Source: AG-12 sp027319585 (GTDB taxonomy: Bacteria > Chloroflexota > Dormibacteria > Aeolococcales > Bog-877). From it: DNA of 9,143 nucleotides. The translations under genes and the position numbers were made by a program. Below the pieces are notes generated by a model, which had not been told where the DNA came from, made no database searches, and worked only from the letters and a program-made list of their open reading frames with translations. The DNA lies in assembly GCA_027319585.1 (NCBI GenBank), contig DAHVMY010000053.1, positions 1 to 9,143 of the forward strand, given 5' to 3'. Positions 7,416-9,143 of the stretch are shown in pieces. Position 1 is the first letter of the stretch, and each line of letters begins with the position of its first letter.

Positions 7416-7444
7416 ATCTTAGCACCCGCTGGCCCGGCGCACAA
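7416..7444 (-). promoter_or_regulatory. Candidate lexA promoter with extended -10
   Basis: In the lexA sense, TTGTGC (7444-7439) is followed after 17 bases by TAAGAT (7421-7416), preceded by TG-n to give an extended -10, TGCTAAGAT. The -35 is weak (3 of 6) and the -10 matches 4 of 6 plus the TG. Transcription would start near 7409, at the edge of the candidate SOS box, leaving a leader of about 44 bases. Confidence 0.5.
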
Positions 7445-7569
7445 ACTGGTGTTCACAAGCGTCTGGGCCCACCGCAGAAGTACTGGTCGGCGCGGTCCCG
7501 GAGCGCGATCGCCCCGGCGGGTCCACTTTGACTGCAGCGGTCCGAGCGGTCAGACTGGGAGGCGACTTC

Positions 7570-7596
7570 ATGGCCATCTTGACACTTCGCTGTTGA
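7570..7596 (+). CDS. Eight-codon leader reading frame overlapping the start of the membrane protein
   Basis: GGGAGG at 7557-7562 lies seven bases before ATG 7570, an ideal ribosome binding site arrangement. The frame encodes MAILTLRC and stops at TGA 7594-7596. That stop overlaps the in-frame TTG of the large membrane protein (7593-7595) as TTGA, the same junction type as miaA/hflX in this window. The likely role is translational coupling: ribosomes load at the strong site, finish the short peptide and restart on TTG. A regulatory leader peptide is possible, but no run of one amino acid and no clear attenuator hairpin was seen. Alternatively the arrangement is chance, or a sequencing indel hides a fused ATG start. 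Confidence 0.4.
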   Translation: MAILTLRC

Positions 7597-8924
7597 CGGC
7601 CCCGATAGAGTCGCGCCGGAGCTCGCCGTTCCCGGCGGTGGCGGTGGTGATCTGTGCGGCCATGGCCGGGCTCTATGTCTGGTTCGTGCACGCCTATGGG
7701 GTCAATGTCCCCTTCGAGGACGAGTGGCACATGGTGACCCTGCTCGCCAGTGTCCACCGGGGCCAGTTGAACCTGGGACTGCTGTGGGCCCAGCACAACG
7801 AGAACCGGATGCTCTTCGCCTATCTGCTGCTGCTGGCCCTGGAGCTGACTTCGCGGTTCGACACCGTGGTCGAGATGTATTGCAGCGCCGCCGTGCTGCT
7901 GGTCGCGCTGTTGGCGGTGTGGCGGGTTCATGCCCGGACTGGTGGCGCACCCTGGGCGTTGGTGCCGGCGGTCTTGGTGCTTCTGAGCCTGGCCCAGTTC
8001 ACCGTCGCCCTGCAGGGGTTCGCCTTGGCCATCTATCTGGTGCTCGCCTGCTTCGCCGTGGGGCTCTGGCTCTTGGAGGCGAGTTCGACCTCTGTCTGGC
8101 TGCTCGGGTTGGCGGCTGTGATCGGGATCGTCGCGTCCTATTCTTCGATCCAGGGGCTGGCGGTCTGGCCCGCCGGGATCGCCTATCTGATCGCGCGGAA
8201 CCGCTCCCCCCGAACGGTGGTTAGCTGGACCGCGGTGGGCGTGATCACATCTGCGGTCTACCTCATCGGGTTCAACTGGTCGCTCACCGGTGGGGGAGGA
8301 TTTAGAGCTGCGCTGGTCCATCCGACCACCTCCCTGCACTACCTCGCCCTGCTGGCGGGCAGCGTCGTGCCGGAGTCCTCAGTGCTTCACCTCGACCTTC
8401 GCGCCCTGTCCGCGCTGGGAGTGGTGCTCCTGCTGGCGGCCGCCGCCGCTTACCTGCTCTACTGGCGAATCAGGCCAGCTCCCGAGATGGCCCTCGCTCT
8501 TTCCCTGATCACCTTGGGTTTGGTTGTCGACATCCTCAACACCCTGGGAAGGGCAGGGGAGGGGGTCTCATACGCCAACAGCGGCCGCTATGTGGTGTTC
8601 AACCTCTGGCTGCTGGCGGGGCTCTGGCTGGCCACCTGCACTCTTTGGCGGCGACTGCGGACGCAAAGCGCCCTGCCATCCCTGGCCATCATCGCCGCGG
8701 GGGTTGTGGTTGCGCTGCAGATCACCCTCTCCATCCATGCGGGGTTGGTCGCGGGTCAGGATCTGCATCGCCAGAGGGAGGTGGCGGTGCACCTGGTGGA
8801 CCGATACCAGACAGCGCCGCCGGGGCTGGTGGAGGTCGACGTTTACCCTTCCTACCCGGTCTTCCGGCAGCGGGCGGCGATCTTGCGACAGCTCCATCTC
8901 AGCGTGTTCGCGGGCTCGGGCTGA
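7593..8924 (+). CDS. Polytopic membrane protein of unknown function, possibly GT-C glycosyltransferase-like
   Basis: The 443-residue product (from TTG 7593) is dominated by hydrophobic helices, about nine to eleven by eye. The first is at about 15-35. It is followed by a polar loop with PFEDEW (40-45) and AQHNENR (66-72), then helices at roughly 73-86, 95-110, 121-140, 143-161, 166-188 and more up to about 390, and a soluble tail (about 395-443) ending LRQLHLSVFAGSG. An acidic motif in the first non-cytoplasmic loop followed by many helices is reminiscent of GT-C glycosyltransferases acting on lipid-linked sugars, but this is shape and motif only, not a family match. The start is uncertain: the frame is open from ATG 7404, but the extra 63 codons would cross the lexA promoter and look non-coding. 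TTG 7593 is favoured by overlap with the short upstream frame that has a strong ribosome binding site. Confidence 0.75.
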   Translation: MTAPIESRRSSPFPAVAVVICAAMAGLYVWFVHAYGVNVPFEDEWHMVTLLASVHRGQLNLGLLWAQHNENRMLFAYLLLLALELTSRFDTVVEMYCSAAVLLVALLAVWRVHARTGGAPWALVPAVLVLLSLAQFTVALQGFALAIYLVLACFAVGLWLLEASSTSVWLLGLAAVIGIVASYSSIQGLAVWPAGIAYLIARNRSPRTVVSWTAVGVITSAVYLIGFNWSLTGGGGFRAALVHPTTSLHYLALLAGSVVPESSVLHLDLRALSALGVVLLLAAAAAYLLYWRIRPAPEMALALSLITLGLVVDILNTLGRAGEGVSYANSGRYVVFNLWLLAGLWLATCTLWRRLRTQSALPSLAIIAAGVVVALQITLSIHAGLVAGQDLHRQREVAVHLVDRYQTAPPGLVEVDVYPSYPVFRQRAAILRQLHLSVFAGSG

Positions 8925-9143
8925 CCAGGGTCGTACGGCACCGTCGTCCCACCCTCACGGGGCGACTATGGTTTCGGTGGCCGTGGAGCTGATACGGCCC
9001 GCGCCGCCGACCGGCACCGTACTTCGGCGCGGAAGGACGGGAGGTGGCGTGGTCCGGCTTCCGCATCCGTTCCTCAAACTGTGACAAATGCGACACGGGT
9101 CTGAGGACCACCGCTGAAGGCGGTGGGCTCCGGGGCGATCCCG
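8925..9143. other. Right-end stretch with no confident gene
   Basis: After the membrane-protein stop no start with a good ribosome binding site is seen. One + strand frame stays open to TGA 9082-9084 and reads like a basic, proline-rich tail (RPAPPTGTVLRRGRTGG), without a recognisable domain. An imperfect 11-base inverted pair (GTACGGCACCG at 8933-8943 and CGGCACCGTAC at 9012-9022, matching in 9 of 11 positions) and a perfect hairpin near the edge (9108-9126) are the only structures noticed. It could be an intergenic region or the remnant of an inserted element. Confidence 0.4.
9108..9126. repeat. Perfect 7-bp hairpin with a five-base loop
   Basis: CCACCGC (9108-9114) and GCGGTGG (9120-9126) are exact reverse complements around the loop TGAAG. 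There is no T-run after it on either strand, so it is not a typical intrinsic terminator. GC-rich hairpins with a TGAA-type loop also occur at the ends of IS200/IS605-type elements; no transposase is visible before the window ends. Confidence 0.5.

Noticed and set aside
7366..7425. Longer LexA start up to 7425
   Set aside because: It would run through the candidate operator and -10 element, while the ATG at 7365 has a near-perfect ribosome binding site and matches family N-termini.
7492..7551. Three copies of GCGGTC (7492, 7537, 7546) as operator repeats
   Set aside because: Six-base GC-rich words recur by chance here; spacing is irregular and not helical.
7528..7556. TTGACT-N17-CAGACT as promoter of the membrane gene
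   Set aside because: The -10 matches only 3 of 6, and transcription would start after the GGGAGG ribosome binding site, removing it from the message.
7404..7592. Membrane protein start at ATG 7404
   Set aside because: The first 63 codons overlap the lexA control region, encode an arginine-rich segment with no coding character, and the ATG has no ribosome binding site.
7579..7611. TTGACA followed by GATAGAGT as a promoter
   Set aside because: Spacing is 19-21 bases to any -10-like hexamer, and the transcript would start after the preferred TTG, leaving only GTG codons inside the first membrane helix without a ribosome binding site.
7419..8339. Antisense frame opposite the membrane protein
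   Set aside because: Gln/Arg/His-rich shadow typical of the complement of a hydrophobic, GC-rich gene.
1..9143. CRISPR arrays, tRNA or rRNA genes, phage or defence genes
   Set aside because: No regularly spaced repeats, cloverleaf-like sequence, rRNA segments or recognisable defence domains were found on reading both strands.

Overview
The window is high-GC DNA (roughly two-thirds G+C by eye) from a bacterium with a compact, mostly housekeeping gene cluster. The + strand carries the last codons of a miaB-type gene, then mutS, mutL, miaA and hflX. On the - strand, convergent to hflX, is lexA. Divergent from lexA on the + strand is a polytopic membrane protein of unknown function. The mutL-miaA-hflX order recalls the proteobacterial mutL-miaA-hfq-hflX cluster, miaB-mutS-mutL-miaA recalls Firmicutes, and miaA/hflX/lexA neighbourhoods occur in Actinobacteria. 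High GC plus MutS/MutL (canonical MutS and MutL are absent from most Actinobacteria) points to a deep-branching GC-rich Terrabacteria lineage such as Chloroflexota or Dormibacterota. This placement is inference from gene order and composition only.

Layout. Positions 2-88 read as the C-terminus of a TRAM domain (MiaB-like) and end in a TGATG overlap with mutS (88-2700). mutS overlaps mutL (2697-4436) by ATGA, mutL overlaps miaA (4433-5353) by ATGA, and miaA overlaps hflX (5350-6711) by TTGA with a strong Shine-Dalgarno sequence inside the end of miaA. The whole + strand block therefore looks like one transcript with coupled translation. Only 24 bases separate the hflX stop from the lexA stop. 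lexA (6736-7365, - strand) has a near-consensus ribosome binding site, an extended -10 promoter and a one-mismatch GAAC-N4-GTTC operator at the predicted transcription start, which suggests autoregulation. The 227 bases between lexA and the membrane gene hold these sites and an 8-codon reading frame with its own ribosome binding site, whose stop overlaps the proposed TTG start of the membrane protein. The last 219 bases hold no confident gene, only a perfect 7-bp hairpin near the right edge.

How the genes fit together. MutS and MutL are the mismatch recognition and endonuclease/matchmaker proteins. MutL carries the metal-binding endonuclease motif, so the system should be of the MutH-independent type, and both proteins have candidate beta-clamp-binding peptides. 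MiaA and MiaB catalyse successive steps of ms2i6A37 tRNA modification and flank the mismatch-repair pair. HflX rescues stalled ribosomes. LexA governs the SOS response. The cluster thus joins DNA-repair fidelity, translational fidelity and stress response. No clearly undescribed system is visible. The points most worth a second look are the mini-ORF leader in front of the membrane protein, the divergent MiaA, the LexA operator, and the unexplained right end.
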